A stretch of 64,000 nucleotides of DNA from Thalassotalea atypica (lineage in GTDB: Bacteria > Pseudomonadota > Gammaproteobacteria > Enterobacterales > Alteromonadaceae), in assembly GCF_030295975.1 (NCBI RefSeq), contig NZ_AP027364.1:2728001-2792000 (forward strand), in the 5' to 3' direction. Below, in pieces: positions 45,837-54,758 of this stretch. The position numbers were made by a program, and so were the translations under genes. The notes beneath the pieces are model-generated. The model did no database searches. It was not told the DNA's origin and worked only from the letters and a program-made list of their open reading frames with translations. The first letter of the stretch is position 1. Every line of letters starts with the position of its first letter.

Positions 45837-46430
45837 GTGAGCAATATTTTTAATGATGTTTCCGATTTTGAATCACGACTTAATTTACCAAAAGACTTTT
45901 ATCGAGACTTACTAAAAGAAGATGATTGGTCATTTATTATCAAAGTTAGTGCTTTATTTGAAGCTGCCACAACTCACTTATTAGCTATTCGTTTTAGAGC
46001 ACCTGAAATTGAAACTGAATTAGCATTCTTAGAGCAAGCTAATCCACGCAACGGGAAAATTGTACTTCTTGAAAAAATGGACGCTATATATAAAGAACAG
46101 GCTGGTTTTTTAACAAAACTAGCTAATTTGAGAAACCAATTAGCTCACAAAATTGAAAATGTAAATTTTAGCTTTAATGATTACCTAACCAAAATGGATA
46201 AAAATCAAGCTAGCGCTTTTGTTAAATGGGCTGGTCACGGAGTGGTAGAAACTGCCGAATACAATGGCTCTCATATCACTAGACACGACTTCGTGACTAG
46301 TAACCCAAAGATTTCTATTTGGTTAACAGCGGCAGAAGTTTTGGCTTGTATGAATATAGATATTCAAGGTGTAGAGGCAAGAATTAAAATAGAAGCGTTT
46401 GGGTGGTATAAAAGCATAACAAGTCATTAA
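45837..46430 (+). CDS. cassette 29: HEPN-like protein
   Basis: Product of 197 residues from GTG 45837 (AAGGAATT upstream). Helical, with the HEPN ribonuclease-type motif R-x4-H as Arg99-Asn-Gln-Leu-Ala-His104 (LRNQLAHKIENV). HEPN domains often act as RNases in toxin and antiphage systems, but no antitoxin such as MNT is adjacent. The last five residues are from attC. Confidence 0.62.
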   Translation: MSNIFNDVSDFESRLNLPKDFYRDLLKEDDWSFIIKVSALFEAATTHLLAIRFRAPEIETELAFLEQANPRNGKIVLLEKMDAIYKEQAGFLTKLANLRNQLAHKIENVNFSFNDYLTKMDKNQASAFVKWAGHGVVETAEYNGSHITRHDFVTSNPKISIWLTAAEVLACMNIDIQGVEARIKIEAFGWYKSITSH

Positions 46431-46512
46431 AGCAGGACAAAAAACAGTTGGTTTTTGCTCCTTCGTCGCTTATTTTAACCAACTATTTTTAGCCTCTTAA
46501 TGAGGCGTTAGG
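46417..46512 (+). repeat. attC: attC site 29 (96 bp)
   Basis: TAACAAG to GTTAGG; overlaps the HEPN gene end. Confidence 0.92.
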
Positions 46513-46533
46513 CTTAAAATCAAAGTGGGTAGC

Positions 46534-47601
46534 ATGGAAGAAGTTAAAGATTTTATTTATTTGGATATGAGTAAGGTAAGTTCCCTTTATAGTCAAGTTT
46601 CAGGAGGGATTTTGCAAACGTATGAAGTATCATCAAACACCTCAGAAAACAGCAAAAATCTACGCAATTATAATTTTAAAATATTCAAACATGAAGCTGG
46701 TGGAACTGAGACAGAATCACAAGGTCTGAAAGAAGTCAGAGTGAGTCATCATGAGGTATATACGGAATTAGAACGAGAACTATTTAAGCATGGCTACATT
46801 GCTGAAATTGGAACGGATGTTACTAAAGAACATGTTGAGTCAGGTGCTGCTACTGATATATTTGAAAGTGCTTTATGTGTAAAAGCTGAAGGACATATCG
46901 TATTAGAAGATTATGAAAGAATAACTCGAATAGCTGATAATTATGAGGATGTCACTGGCTTTATTAATAATAGTATCAAGTCCAGTTTAAAAGAGGCTCC
47001 TGAGTTAGAGAGCTTTTTTGATAATATAAAAACCATGAAAGAAGACATTAGCAAAACTAAAAATGGTTCTCAGAAAAACAAGAAAATAAATGAGTTAAAA
47101 GAACTTGAAAACTCACTAGATACTTTAATCAGCACTAAGTTGGTTGGTAAAGTCGATGAGTGGGTTATTGAGGGGCTTAAAACTTGGGTAAACGTATTTT
47201 TGCCAAATATCTTTAATGTACGTCTTTACCCGTTTTCTGATCTTATGAACTTCCATGTAATGTCAAATGTTAAAAGAGAGTTTTTCCTCGATGATGATAC
47301 TGAATCAGTACACTTTTTATTTGGTTCAAAGCCAACCATTAAAGTAACAATGTTAGGGGTAATCACTTCAATTCCTAAAAGAGATGACGAAGGTTTTGAT
47401 CCTATGGAGGAATTTGATAGTGAAGATCTTGATCAAAAAGGTAATGAGCATTTATCAGTAGAAAGTGCTTTTCGTGGAATGTTTAGAGGTTTTGACGGCT
47501 TAGAAGCAATGATTCGAACCTGTAGGTATCCGCGGATTATGCTTCAACCAATAGCTATATATCGCGCAATTAAGCCTAACAAGTTGCTTAAACGGACGTA
47601 A
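46534..47601 (+). CDS. cassette 30: DUF6414-like protein
   Basis: Product of 355 residues from ATG 46534. The N-terminus VKDFIYLDMSKVSSLYSQVSGG resembles DUF6414-type proteins; a coiled-coil region rich in Lys and Glu lies at about 165-200. Soluble. It is the longest cassette protein, and its C-terminal NKLLKRT is encoded inside the attC. Function unknown. Confidence 0.55.
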   Translation: MEEVKDFIYLDMSKVSSLYSQVSGGILQTYEVSSNTSENSKNLRNYNFKIFKHEAGGTETESQGLKEVRVSHHEVYTELERELFKHGYIAEIGTDVTKEHVESGAATDIFESALCVKAEGHIVLEDYERITRIADNYEDVTGFINNSIKSSLKEAPELESFFDNIKTMKEDISKTKNGSQKNKKINELKELENSLDTLISTKLVGKVDEWVIEGLKTWVNVFLPNIFNVRLYPFSDLMNFHVMSNVKREFFLDDDTESVHFLFGSKPTIKVTMLGVITSIPKRDDEGFDPMEEFDSEDLDQKGNEHLSVESAFRGMFRGFDGLEAMIRTCRYPRIMLQPIAIYRAIKPNKLLKRT

Positions 47602-47671
47602 AACAGTTGGCTTGCGTTCGTGCCTCACTAATTTTAGCCAACAATTTTACGCCGCTTAGCAAGGCGTTATA
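47577..47671 (+). repeat. attC: attC site 30 (95 bp)
   Basis: TAACAAG to GTTATA; overlaps the preceding gene. Confidence 0.92.
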
Positions 47672-47688
47672 TTGCCACGGAGCACTAG

Positions 47689-48216
47689 GTGAAAATTTCC
47701 AATTCTAGAATAAAGTTAGCTAAGTTTGTTGAAGCCGATTTTAATATATTCGCAGATATGAGAATGTGTCCTGAAATGATGGAACATATATATACACCAT
47801 TTACATTGGAAGAAGTTAAGCAACAATTTTCTGCTTACTTAGCCCCATGGGATAAATCTAGCAATGATTGGTTATCTTTTTCTATTGAGCTTATTTCTTC
47901 TGGTGAAAAAGTTGGAAATATCGGATTAAAAATCAAAGATCATGAATCTAAGGTTGCAGAGGTCGGCTTTATGATAAGAAAACAATCCCAAGGTAAAGGT
48001 ATTGCCTCAGAAGCTCTTTCTCTTGCTAAAAACTTTGCATTTAACGATTTAGGTTTAAATAAAATAGAAGCCACTTGCTCTACTGCAAACCAAGCATCTT
48101 TTTCATTATTAGAGAAACATGGTTTTAAACAAGAAACGGTGCTAAAAAATAACTCAGTTATAAACGGTAAGTCAGTTGATGATTTTCTTTACGGTTTGGT
48201 AAAACAGGCAATATAA
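47689..48216 (+). CDS. cassette 31: GNAT N-acetyltransferase (RimJ/RimL type)
   Basis: Product of 175 residues from GTG 47689 (GGAG six bases upstream). Acetyl-CoA loop QSQGKGIASEAL, then NKIEATCSTANQASFSLLEKHGF, both typical of Acetyltransf_3. It may modify a ribosomal protein N-terminus, an amino sugar or a drug. The stop codon is the attC TAA. Confidence 0.85.
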   Translation: MKISNSRIKLAKFVEADFNIFADMRMCPEMMEHIYTPFTLEEVKQQFSAYLAPWDKSSNDWLSFSIELISSGEKVGNIGLKIKDHESKVAEVGFMIRKQSQGKGIASEALSLAKNFAFNDLGLNKIEATCSTANQASFSLLEKHGFKQETVLKNNSVINGKSVDDFLYGLVKQAI

Positions 48217-48311
48217 CAAGCTGTTCAAGCGGGACTGCTAAAGTTTGGCTAGGTTTCGCTACGCTACACAGTTTAGCCAAACATTTATCAGCCCCTTAAC
48301 AGGGCGTTATA
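48214..48311 (+). repeat. attC: attC site 31 (98 bp)
   Basis: TAACAAG to GTTATA. Confidence 0.92.
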
Positions 48312-48341
48312 TGCAATTCAAATTTAGAGTCTGGATTAACA

Positions 48342-48710
48342 ATGGAAGATACACAAAAACAAGATCAACAAATTGCATGTATGATTTTCTCGGACATTTA
48401 CCCTTTATACCTCGCAAAAGTAGAACGCAAAGGTAGAACCGCTAAAGAGCTTCAAGAAGTTATTTTATGGCTTACTGGTTACAACGAAATGACTTTGCAA
48501 ACCATGATTGATAATCAAGTCACGTTTACAGAATTTTTTGCTAAGGCAACAATTAATCCAAATGCAAAACTAATTAAAGGAAAAATTTGTGGTTATAAAG
48601 TCGAAGACATTAAAACGCCTTTAACACAGCAAGCAAGGTATCTGGATAAATTAGTAGACGAGCTTGCCAAAGGCAAAAAAATGGAGAAAATACTAAGAGA
48701 TCCAAAATAG
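48342..48710 (+). CDS. cassette 32: DUF2200 protein
   Basis: Product of 122 residues. The whole length matches the DUF2200 pattern: YPLYLAKVERKGRT, VILWLTGYNE, ICGYKVEDI and LDKLVDELAKGKKMEKILR. Function unknown; the family is often found in accessory DNA. Confidence 0.82.
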   Translation: MEDTQKQDQQIACMIFSDIYPLYLAKVERKGRTAKELQEVILWLTGYNEMTLQTMIDNQVTFTEFFAKATINPNAKLIKGKICGYKVEDIKTPLTQQARYLDKLVDELAKGKKMEKILRDPK

Positions 48711-48723
48711 CAATATATGCATA

Positions 48724-48822
48724 TAACAAGCTGTTCAAGGCGGGACTGCTAACGTTTGGCTCGGTTTCGCTTCGCTACACATTTTAGCCAAACATTAATC
48801 AGCCCCTTAACAGGGCGTTAGG
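48724..48822 (+). repeat. attC: attC site 32 (99 bp)
   Basis: TAACAAG to GTTAGG; near copy of site 25. Confidence 0.92.
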
Positions 48823-48841
48823 GTTACAGGGATAGTTTGGT

Positions 48842-49414
48842 ATGTATTTTCGAGTTTTTATTCTTTCACTACTTTTATCTGGGTGTACCTCGCAATTATG
48901 GCAAGCACCAAATTACGAGGAAAAGATAACGGGCTTCTTTGGTGTTAAAAACGAAGATTTGCTCATAGTAACAGGTCAAAAATTTAGTTACGTCTTTGAG
49001 GCAAACCAAAACCTCAAAGACACTCTGATTCTAAGTCGCAGCATTGAGTTTAACCCTAGATATAATGGGTTTAAATTAGATGAACACAATAATGTTATCG
49101 GTACTTTAAGCTTAATTTCATTCAAAGCTACTCAGAAAAAGAAATTGAGTAGCTTAGGCTTTATTGAAGATAAATATGGGAATATGGAAATTAAGCTTCA
49201 ATTAAAAGGTAAACGATACATTGTTGAAGGAAGTTTCCCTTTTGTAGAGCTAGAAGACGATCACTATTTACTCGTCGAAACACCTGAAAGTGGTATAGCA
49301 ACAGCAGGAAAAATAGTAGCAACTCCAGCTACTGTAGCAATTGACGCTATGGCAGCTATCCCAATAGGCGCAATGTTTGCAATACTAGGTGTGATGAATA
49401 AGTCAGGCTTATAA
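48842..49414 (+). CDS. cassette 33: lipoprotein, unknown
   Basis: Product of 190 residues with a lipoprotein signal (LLLSGC, Cys15). A beta-rich domain is followed by a hydrophobic, Ala/Gly-rich C-terminus (about 150-185) that may insert in a membrane. No family assigned. Confidence 0.7.
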   Translation: MYFRVFILSLLLSGCTSQLWQAPNYEEKITGFFGVKNEDLLIVTGQKFSYVFEANQNLKDTLILSRSIEFNPRYNGFKLDEHNNVIGTLSLISFKATQKKKLSSLGFIEDKYGNMEIKLQLKGKRYIVEGSFPFVELEDDHYLLVETPESGIATAGKIVATPATVAIDAMAAIPIGAMFAILGVMNKSGL

Positions 49415-49421
49415 GTAACCC

Positions 49422-49516
49422 TAACAAGTCACTCAAAAGGACAAATAACAGTTGGTTTTTGCTCCTTCGTCGCTTATTTTAACCAACTATTATTTGCCTC
49501 TTAGTGAGGCGTTAGA
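49422..49516 (+). repeat. attC: attC site 33 (95 bp)
   Basis: TAACAAG to GTTAGA. Confidence 0.92.
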
Positions 49517-49559
49517 GAGCTAAAAGTGTTTAATCATATTTTGGGTGCAAAATAGCACA

Positions 49560-49808
49560 ATGAAATTACCTAAACTAAAAAGTAAGTTTTCTATAATAGA
49601 AGGTATTTGCGCTTTCGCTGTTTTAATTGGAGTCAATTATCTTTGGGAAGTTATTCCCAGCAGAGAGTTTACTTATAAAAATATATTCATAAGTGAAACC
49701 GCAAACCCTTTTGCATTTTGGCTAATGGTTGCCTTTATGTCATTCGTTACAATTTTTGCCTTGTACGGAGCTTTATTCATGGAATTTGATAAGCGTAATT
49801 ATAAATAG
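49560..49808 (+). CDS. cassette 34: small two-helix membrane protein
   Basis: Product of 82 residues from ATG 49560 (an in-frame GTG lies 15 bp upstream). Basic N-terminus, helices at about 12-29 and 52-73. No family assigned. Confidence 0.55.
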   Translation: MKLPKLKSKFSIIEGICAFAVLIGVNYLWEVIPSREFTYKNIFISETANPFAFWLMVAFMSFVTIFALYGALFMEFDKRNYK

Positions 49809-49813
49809 CTCTC

Positions 49814-49909
49814 TAACAAGGCACTCAAAAGGACAAATAACAGTTGGCTGTTTGCTCCTTCGTCGCTTATTTTAGCCAACAATTTTTTGCCTCTTAGTGA
49901 GGCGTTATA
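49814..49909 (+). repeat. attC: attC site 34 (96 bp)
   Basis: TAACAAGG to GTTATA. Confidence 0.92.
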
Positions 49910-49927
49910 TGCCAAGAAAGGAATCGT

Positions 49928-50251
49928 GTGAATCTACTATTTGTTTGCTCCGAAAATAGATTAAGAAGCCCAACTGGTGAAGAGGTATTCTCTCAATATG
50001 ATGGAATTAACTCTATTGGTTGTGGCACTAACTCAGACGCTGAAACACCTGTTAGTGGTGATCTAGTTGAATGGGCAGATATAATCTTCGTAATGGAAAA
50101 GACACATCGCAATAAAACCTCTAAAAAGTTTAAAGACTTACTTAAAGGTAAAAAACTTGTGTGCTTAGATATTCCTGATAACTACGATAGAATGCAACCT
50201 GAGCTAGTAAAAATACTAAAAAACAGAGTGTTAAAGCATATTCGCATATAG
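49928..50251 (+). CDS. cassette 35: LMW protein tyrosine phosphatase-like protein
   Basis: Product of 107 residues from GTG 49928 (AAAGGAATC upstream). The C-x5-R loop is CSENRLRS (Cys7, Arg13), followed by SPT. The DPY-type acid loop region reads CLDIPDNYDRM. This is the short phosphatase-like subfamily with VCSxNxxRSPTxE; phosphotyrosine or arsenate-type activity is untested. Confidence 0.78.
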   Translation: MNLLFVCSENRLRSPTGEEVFSQYDGINSIGCGTNSDAETPVSGDLVEWADIIFVMEKTHRNKTSKKFKDLLKGKKLVCLDIPDNYDRMQPELVKILKNRVLKHIRI

Positions 50252-50256
50252 GCATA

Positions 50257-50354
50257 TAACAAGCTGTTCAAGGCGGGACTGCTAACAGTTTGCTCGGTTT
50301 CGCTTCGCTACACATTTTAGCAAACAATTATCAGCCCCTTAACAGGGCGTTAGA
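50257..50354 (+). repeat. attC: attC site 35 (98 bp)
   Basis: TAACAAG to GTTAGA. Confidence 0.92.
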
Positions 50355-50379
50355 TGCTCATCATAGAAAGGAGTCTTGA

Positions 50380-51411
50380 TTGAACTTTAATAAAAAGAAT
50401 TTGGAAGATGCTGTCAGTGAAAATATTATTTCATTAGAGCAGTCTGAAAAGTTAATAGAGTTTTTAAATAAACAACCAAACGCAACTCCTAAGTTCGATT
50501 TTACACACGTTCTTTATTATATAGGCGGAATGATTGCAATTGGAGCAATGACGCTTTTTATGAACTTAGGGTGGGAGTCTTTCGGTGGAATTGGAATATT
50601 ATTTATTTCTCTATTTTATGGTGCAGTTGGATTAAAACTGACTAATATCTTCAAATCTAAAGGATTAGCTATTCCTGCTGGTATTTGCGGCACGTTTGTT
50701 ATCGCGTTAACTCCATTAGCCGTTTATGGACTTCAACATGCACTGGGTGTTTGGCCTGATGAAAGTGTTTATCGCGAATACCACCGATACATAAAGTGGC
50801 ATTGGCTTTACATGGAATTAAGTACCCTAGCTGTAGGTGCTATTATTGCTTGGAAATATAAATATCCTTTCTTAATCATGCCTATTGCAGTTACGCTTTG
50901 GTACTTAACCATGGATGTCGCCGTGATGATTAATGGCGGGGATTATAGTTGGGAGCTAAGAAAATTAGTTTCTATGTATACGGGGTTGCTTATGATAGCT
51001 CTCGCTTTTTGGGTTGATATTAGATCGCACAATAAAGCGGACTATTCATTTTGGATTTATCTTTTTGGCGTTATTGCTTTTTGGGGCGGGATGTCACTTC
51101 AACATTCAGATAGTGAATTGTCTAAGTTTATATATTTCTCCATTAACATTTTCATGATCTTTGCGGGTGTTTTAATTGTCAGGAGAGTGTTTGTCGTATT
51201 TGGGGCAATAGGTTGCTCTGGTTACATCGGACATTTAGCGTCAAATATATTTAAAGATAGTTGGTTATTTCCTATCACATTAACTCTGCTTGGATTGTTC
51301 GTTATTTATTTGGGAGTTCTTTGGCAAAAAAATGAATCGCTAATTACAACAAAAGCGAGAAGCTTTTTGCCTGTAGCATTACGTGAGTTATTAGAATCTA
51401 AGCATGCGTAG
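50380..51411 (+). CDS. cassette 36: polytopic membrane protein, DUF2157-like
   Basis: Product of 343 residues from TTG 50380 (AAAGGAGTC upstream). A short cytoplasmic N-terminus (NLEDAVSENIISLEQSEKLIEFL), as in DUF2157 proteins, precedes about nine membrane helices. Large for a cassette. Function unknown. Confidence 0.65.
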   Translation: MNFNKKNLEDAVSENIISLEQSEKLIEFLNKQPNATPKFDFTHVLYYIGGMIAIGAMTLFMNLGWESFGGIGILFISLFYGAVGLKLTNIFKSKGLAIPAGICGTFVIALTPLAVYGLQHALGVWPDESVYREYHRYIKWHWLYMELSTLAVGAIIAWKYKYPFLIMPIAVTLWYLTMDVAVMINGGDYSWELRKLVSMYTGLLMIALAFWVDIRSHNKADYSFWIYLFGVIAFWGGMSLQHSDSELSKFIYFSINIFMIFAGVLIVRRVFVVFGAIGCSGYIGHLASNIFKDSWLFPITLTLLGLFVIYLGVLWQKNESLITTKARSFLPVALRELLESKHA

Positions 51412-51418
51412 TTGCATC

Positions 51419-51514
51419 TAACAAGTTACTCAAAAGGACACAAAACGCTTGGCTTGTGCTCCTTCGTCGCTAATTTTAGCCAAGCATTTATGCGCCCATT
51501 AGTAAGGCGTTAGA
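51419..51514 (+). repeat. attC: attC site 36 (96 bp)
   Basis: TAACAAG to GTTAGA; one base from site 22. Confidence 0.92.
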
Positions 51515-51549
51515 GTTTACATCAACTTTCAGCCATACATGGATAGCAT

Positions 51550-52371
51550 ATGAAAAAAGAAACAGAAAAACTATTAGCATATATATTTGGTGTAACATTC
51601 GTTTTAGCTATATTAGCCGCCGCTATTTTCATACCCAAACCGGAGCCTTTTCAATATGAAGTTTTCAAAATAGTATTAGCTCTTGCTACTGCAGGTGTTG
51701 CCGCATTTATTCCTGGATTTATAAGCGTTAAGGTTGGGGACTGGGTTCGAGCTGGTGGTGCAATAGCTGTTTTTGTTATCGTCTTTTTCTTTAGCCCTGC
51801 AAGGTTAGCCGTAGATCCTGTTCCGCCAATTACTACTGCTGACATGCTTAAATCTTATGAACTTGGGAGATCGCTAGAATATGTAAAAGACGAAATAGAT
51901 AATCATATTAGTTACAAAAACGGTACTGGTGAATTTGATGATATGTCTGATCTGATTTATACAAATGAGAAAATGGAAGCTATTAGTCGAATGGAGTATT
52001 TGGGTTTTGACCGTAATGATGAGCTAGCTATGCTCAGAACTAGAACTCTTTCTCAATGGGAGGGAGTTAATGAAGCTTGGGAACTTATTTCTCGTTTAGA
52101 GGGGTATTTGGAAAAAAAATCAAAAACGCTATATTACCTATTCAAAGCATCATTTATAGCTGAACGAATTAATGCGACGATTCAAGAAAATCCAGATGAA
52201 AGTATTATTGTTTGGAGTGAAGAATTAATAGGTTATTTAAAGTGGCTATCTGAGAATGAACCTGCTTTAAAAGGGCTACAGTATAAATCTAAGTTTTCGA
52301 ATACTGAAAATGATCTTAGATATTTAGAAGTTTCAGATAACCTTATTGAGTTGCTAGAAAGTAAACTCTAA
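51550..52371 (+). CDS. cassette 37: membrane-anchored helical protein, unknown
   Basis: Product of 273 residues. Three membrane helices (about 9-28, 38-58 and 66-85) are followed by a large soluble helical domain. The stop codon is the attC TAA. No family assigned. Confidence 0.6.
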   Translation: MKKETEKLLAYIFGVTFVLAILAAAIFIPKPEPFQYEVFKIVLALATAGVAAFIPGFISVKVGDWVRAGGAIAVFVIVFFFSPARLAVDPVPPITTADMLKSYELGRSLEYVKDEIDNHISYKNGTGEFDDMSDLIYTNEKMEAISRMEYLGFDRNDELAMLRTRTLSQWEGVNEAWELISRLEGYLEKKSKTLYYLFKASFIAERINATIQENPDESIIVWSEELIGYLKWLSENEPALKGLQYKSKFSNTENDLRYLEVSDNLIELLESKL

Positions 52372-52464
52372 CAAGTTGCTTAAACGGACAAAAAACAGCT
52401 GGCTTTTGCTTGTTCCTCGCTAATTTTAGCCAGCTAATTTATTGCCGCTTAGCAAAGCGTTATA
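52369..52464 (+). repeat. attC: attC site 37 (96 bp)
   Basis: TAACAAG to GTTATA; arms AACAGCTGGC / GCCAGCTAATT. Confidence 0.92.
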
Positions 52465-52498
52465 ACGCAAATCGAACCGCTCGTGTACAGGATGTAGT

Positions 52499-53068
52499 AT
52501 GGCACTTCAAGACTCTAACCCTGAGAGAAGAAACTTATCAGTTTTAGCTCTATCAATTATTATTTTTTTTCTTGCTGATGGTAAGTTTACCGATAATACC
52601 GTTCGGTTACAGGTAATAAACATTGATTTTTCTAACCCTCAAATTCTTGTAGTTTTTGTTTGGGGTTTACTTGTTTGGTTTATGTTTCGGTATTGGTTAA
52701 TACATCAGGGCGAATGGAGAAAAGACTTTTACGCTGAATTAAGCTATGTACCAAAGTTCTTTTACAATAAATATTTAACTAAAAAATTTGGCTTAACTAA
52801 TGATTATTCTCGGTCATATCATGATGATCGGCATTGGTTTATGTTTGACAACAATCACGGAAACAGTCTTAAGTTTAAACATATTTTTAAAAGTGAAGCT
52901 AACGCTCAACTGAATGAAACAAAGGATATCATTACGTTAGGAGACAAACTGCTTCTATTTTTATGTGCAATTTATATCTTTTTCAGGAAACCCAGTTTAT
53001 CAGGTCACTTTGTACCATACTTTTTATTTCTATGGGCTTGTGGTTTGGGTGTTAGAAATGCGTTATAA
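52499..53068 (+). CDS. cassette 38: membrane protein, unknown
   Basis: Product of 189 residues with hydrophobic helices at about 12-27, 46-68, 148-162 and 170-186, and an aromatic, histidine-rich cytoplasmic loop between (SRSYHDDRHWFMFDNNHG). The stop codon is the attC TAA. Confidence 0.6.
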   Translation: MALQDSNPERRNLSVLALSIIIFFLADGKFTDNTVRLQVINIDFSNPQILVVFVWGLLVWFMFRYWLIHQGEWRKDFYAELSYVPKFFYNKYLTKKFGLTNDYSRSYHDDRHWFMFDNNHGNSLKFKHIFKSEANAQLNETKDIITLGDKLLLFLCAIYIFFRKPSLSGHFVPYFLFLWACGLGVRNAL

Positions 53069-53159
53069 CAAGCTAATTAATAAGGACAAAAAACAGTTTG
53101 CTGTTTTCGTTCCTCAACATTTTAGCAAACAATTTTTTGCCCATTATTAGGGCGTTATG
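53066..53159 (+). repeat. attC: attC site 38 (94 bp)
   Basis: TAACAAG to GTTATG; same sequence as site 4 up to the core. Confidence 0.92.
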
Positions 53160-53175
53160 TTTCACGGAGGAACAA

Positions 53176-53499
53176 ATGAAAACGGCAGGCATTGCGATAG
53201 TAAGTTTTATTTTTGGTGCACTCCTAAGTGGTTTAATAGGCTTTAAATTTGCTATGGGAATTGGTTATCAAGCTGTGATTGGAAAATTATCTGACAACGT
53301 AATTTTTTATCGACAAATTGAGCAAGGGGATTCAGAGCTAACGCAGTTTGCTATTGAGTCATCTTTGGAATGGTTTATAAGTATGGCTAATGATGGTGAA
53401 AACTCGATTTGGGTTTCGACAACTGACAGCGATAAACAAATCCTAGCTAGAGCTAAAGAGTTACAATCACAGATTCAGCTTAAAAATAGTAGCAAGTAA
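53176..53499 (+). CDS. cassette 39: single-pass membrane protein, unknown
   Basis: Product of 107 residues from ATG 53176 (CGGAGGAAC upstream); the longer open frame covers the attC. N-terminal glycine-rich helix (about 3-25), then a polar helical domain. No family assigned. Confidence 0.6.
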   Translation: MKTAGIAIVSFIFGALLSGLIGFKFAMGIGYQAVIGKLSDNVIFYRQIEQGDSELTQFAIESSLEWFISMANDGENSIWVSTTDSDKQILARAKELQSQIQLKNSSK

Positions 53500-53503
53500 A
53501 ACC

Positions 53504-53602
53504 TAACAAGCGCATTAAGCACGGGACTGCTAACAGTTTGCTCGGTTCCGCTTCGCTTCACATTTTAGCAAACTATTATCAGCCCCTTATGCGGGCGTTA
53601 GG
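53504..53602 (+). repeat. attC: attC site 39 (99 bp)
   Basis: TAACAAG to GTTAGG. Confidence 0.92.
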
Positions 53603-53629
53603 CAAATTCATTTATATACTGGAGTATCA

Positions 53630-54298
53630 GTGGCTCTTACACAAATGCAAATCATCCAATCACTTGGTGAAGCAATGTCTTGGTTTGAGAGAGAACTACA
53701 ATGGGGAGTTCCTCCTACAGAGTTAAGACATTTAAGTGGTCGCATTGGTGAGCTTTACACTGCTTTGATCATGAATGGTCAAATGGCAACAGAGGTTAAC
53801 CAAAAAGGTTATGACGTTGTTAGCTCCAAAGGGGAGCGTATTTCAGTAAAGACAACAGCCATGATGGGAAGCTCTGGACATATTGCGTTTAACCCAAATA
53901 CCCTAGATAAAGTTGACCGAGTGGTCATTCTTTGGATTAACACTGAAGAAATGCAAATTGAGATATTACTTAACGAACCTAAAGAAGCGGCTGTAGAATT
54001 AATGGGGAATGTTAGTTCAAATGGTAAAACGTCCATTTCATTGTCAAAATTAAGGTCTCCAGCTATCGAAAAATTGAATATTCCTGCTATTAAAATTGCA
54101 GATTATAAGTCGTATACAATTCAAGAATTAGAAAATGGCACTATAACCGTATGTTCAAATGGAGAGATTATTTCACCATCAAAGCCTGTTTTAAGAGAGA
54201 TCGCTTTACATTTCAATTTAAGTCTCTTGAATGGTAACGGTAACCCTTATAACACTAGGCAATTGGGTAGTTTGGTAATTAAAGCGATTAATAGCTAA
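53630..54298 (+). CDS. cassette 40: DUF6998/PD-(D/E)XK-like protein
   Basis: Product of 222 residues from GTG 53630 (GGAG upstream). The N-terminal half reads LSGRIGELYTALIMNG ... GYDVVSSKGERISVKTT, a Glu / Asp / x-V-K pattern seen in PD-(D/E)XK nuclease-like folds and in DUF6998 proteins. The C-terminal half may bind nucleic acid (NPYNTRQLGSLVIKAI). The nuclease reading is inferred. Confidence 0.55.
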   Translation: MALTQMQIIQSLGEAMSWFERELQWGVPPTELRHLSGRIGELYTALIMNGQMATEVNQKGYDVVSSKGERISVKTTAMMGSSGHIAFNPNTLDKVDRVVILWINTEEMQIEILLNEPKEAAVELMGNVSSNGKTSISLSKLRSPAIEKLNIPAIKIADYKSYTIQELENGTITVCSNGEIISPSKPVLREIALHFNLSLLNGNGNPYNTRQLGSLVIKAINS

Positions 54299-54307
54299 AC
54301 ATTTGCC

Positions 54308-54331
54308 TAACAAGTCGCTCAAGAGGGAAAA
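54308..54331 (+). repeat. attC: attC site 40, left part (split by IS copy 1)
   Basis: TAACAAGTCGCTCAAGAGGG, then the IS begins. This half does not pair with the right part found after the IS. Confidence 0.8.
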
Positions 54332-54383
54332 TGTAGTTCCCCCGTTTTAGTGGACACCTCCTCATCACATTGAGGAGGCTAAA

Positions 54384-54758
54384 ATGCCTAGATATACCCA
54401 ACCCAGAAAAACCTGGCTTTATCCCGTCAATTTCAAAATAAAAGCAGTCGAACTAAGCTTAAGAGACGATGTCATGTCAAAGGATGTTGCTCAAGCACTC
54501 GATATTCATCTGTTAATGCTCAGTCGTTGGCGCAAAGAATATCGAGAAGGAAAGTTTAAGAACAAGCCTCGCTACCACTGCAACACTGAATTAATGAGTA
54601 AAGTGCCTAGTAAAAAAGAACTGAATAAAATCAAACAACTGCAAAAAGAAAACCAACGGTTAAAGCAGGAAAACGACTTGTTAAAAAAGTGGCAACGGTA
54701 TCTGGCGGAAGTCCACCAGAGCGATTTGGATTCATCCAAGCACACGGAAAACGATTAG
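54384..54758 (+). CDS. IS3-family OrfA (copy 1)
   Basis: Product of 124 residues: a helix-turn-helix (FKIKAVELSLRDDVMSKDVAQ...) and a leucine-zipper-like coil (KKELNKIKQLQKENQRLKQEN). Near its 3' end, A6G at 54683-54689 reads A-AAA-AAG in frame, the classic -1 slippery sequence that produces the OrfAB transposase. Confidence 0.9.
   Translation: MPRYTQPRKTWLYPVNFKIKAVELSLRDDVMSKDVAQALDIHLLMLSRWRKEYREGKFKNKPRYHCNTELMSKVPSKKELNKIKQLQKENQRLKQENDLLKKWQRYLAEVHQSDLDSSKHTEND

Noticed and set aside
48245-48436. 63-codon plus-strand frame over attC 31
   Set aside because: It is translated attC plus the out-of-frame start of the DUF2200 gene.
53538-53726. Frame starting in attC 39
   Set aside because: Begins inside the attC and overlaps the cassette 40 gene; same type of artefact as the frame starting at 34206.
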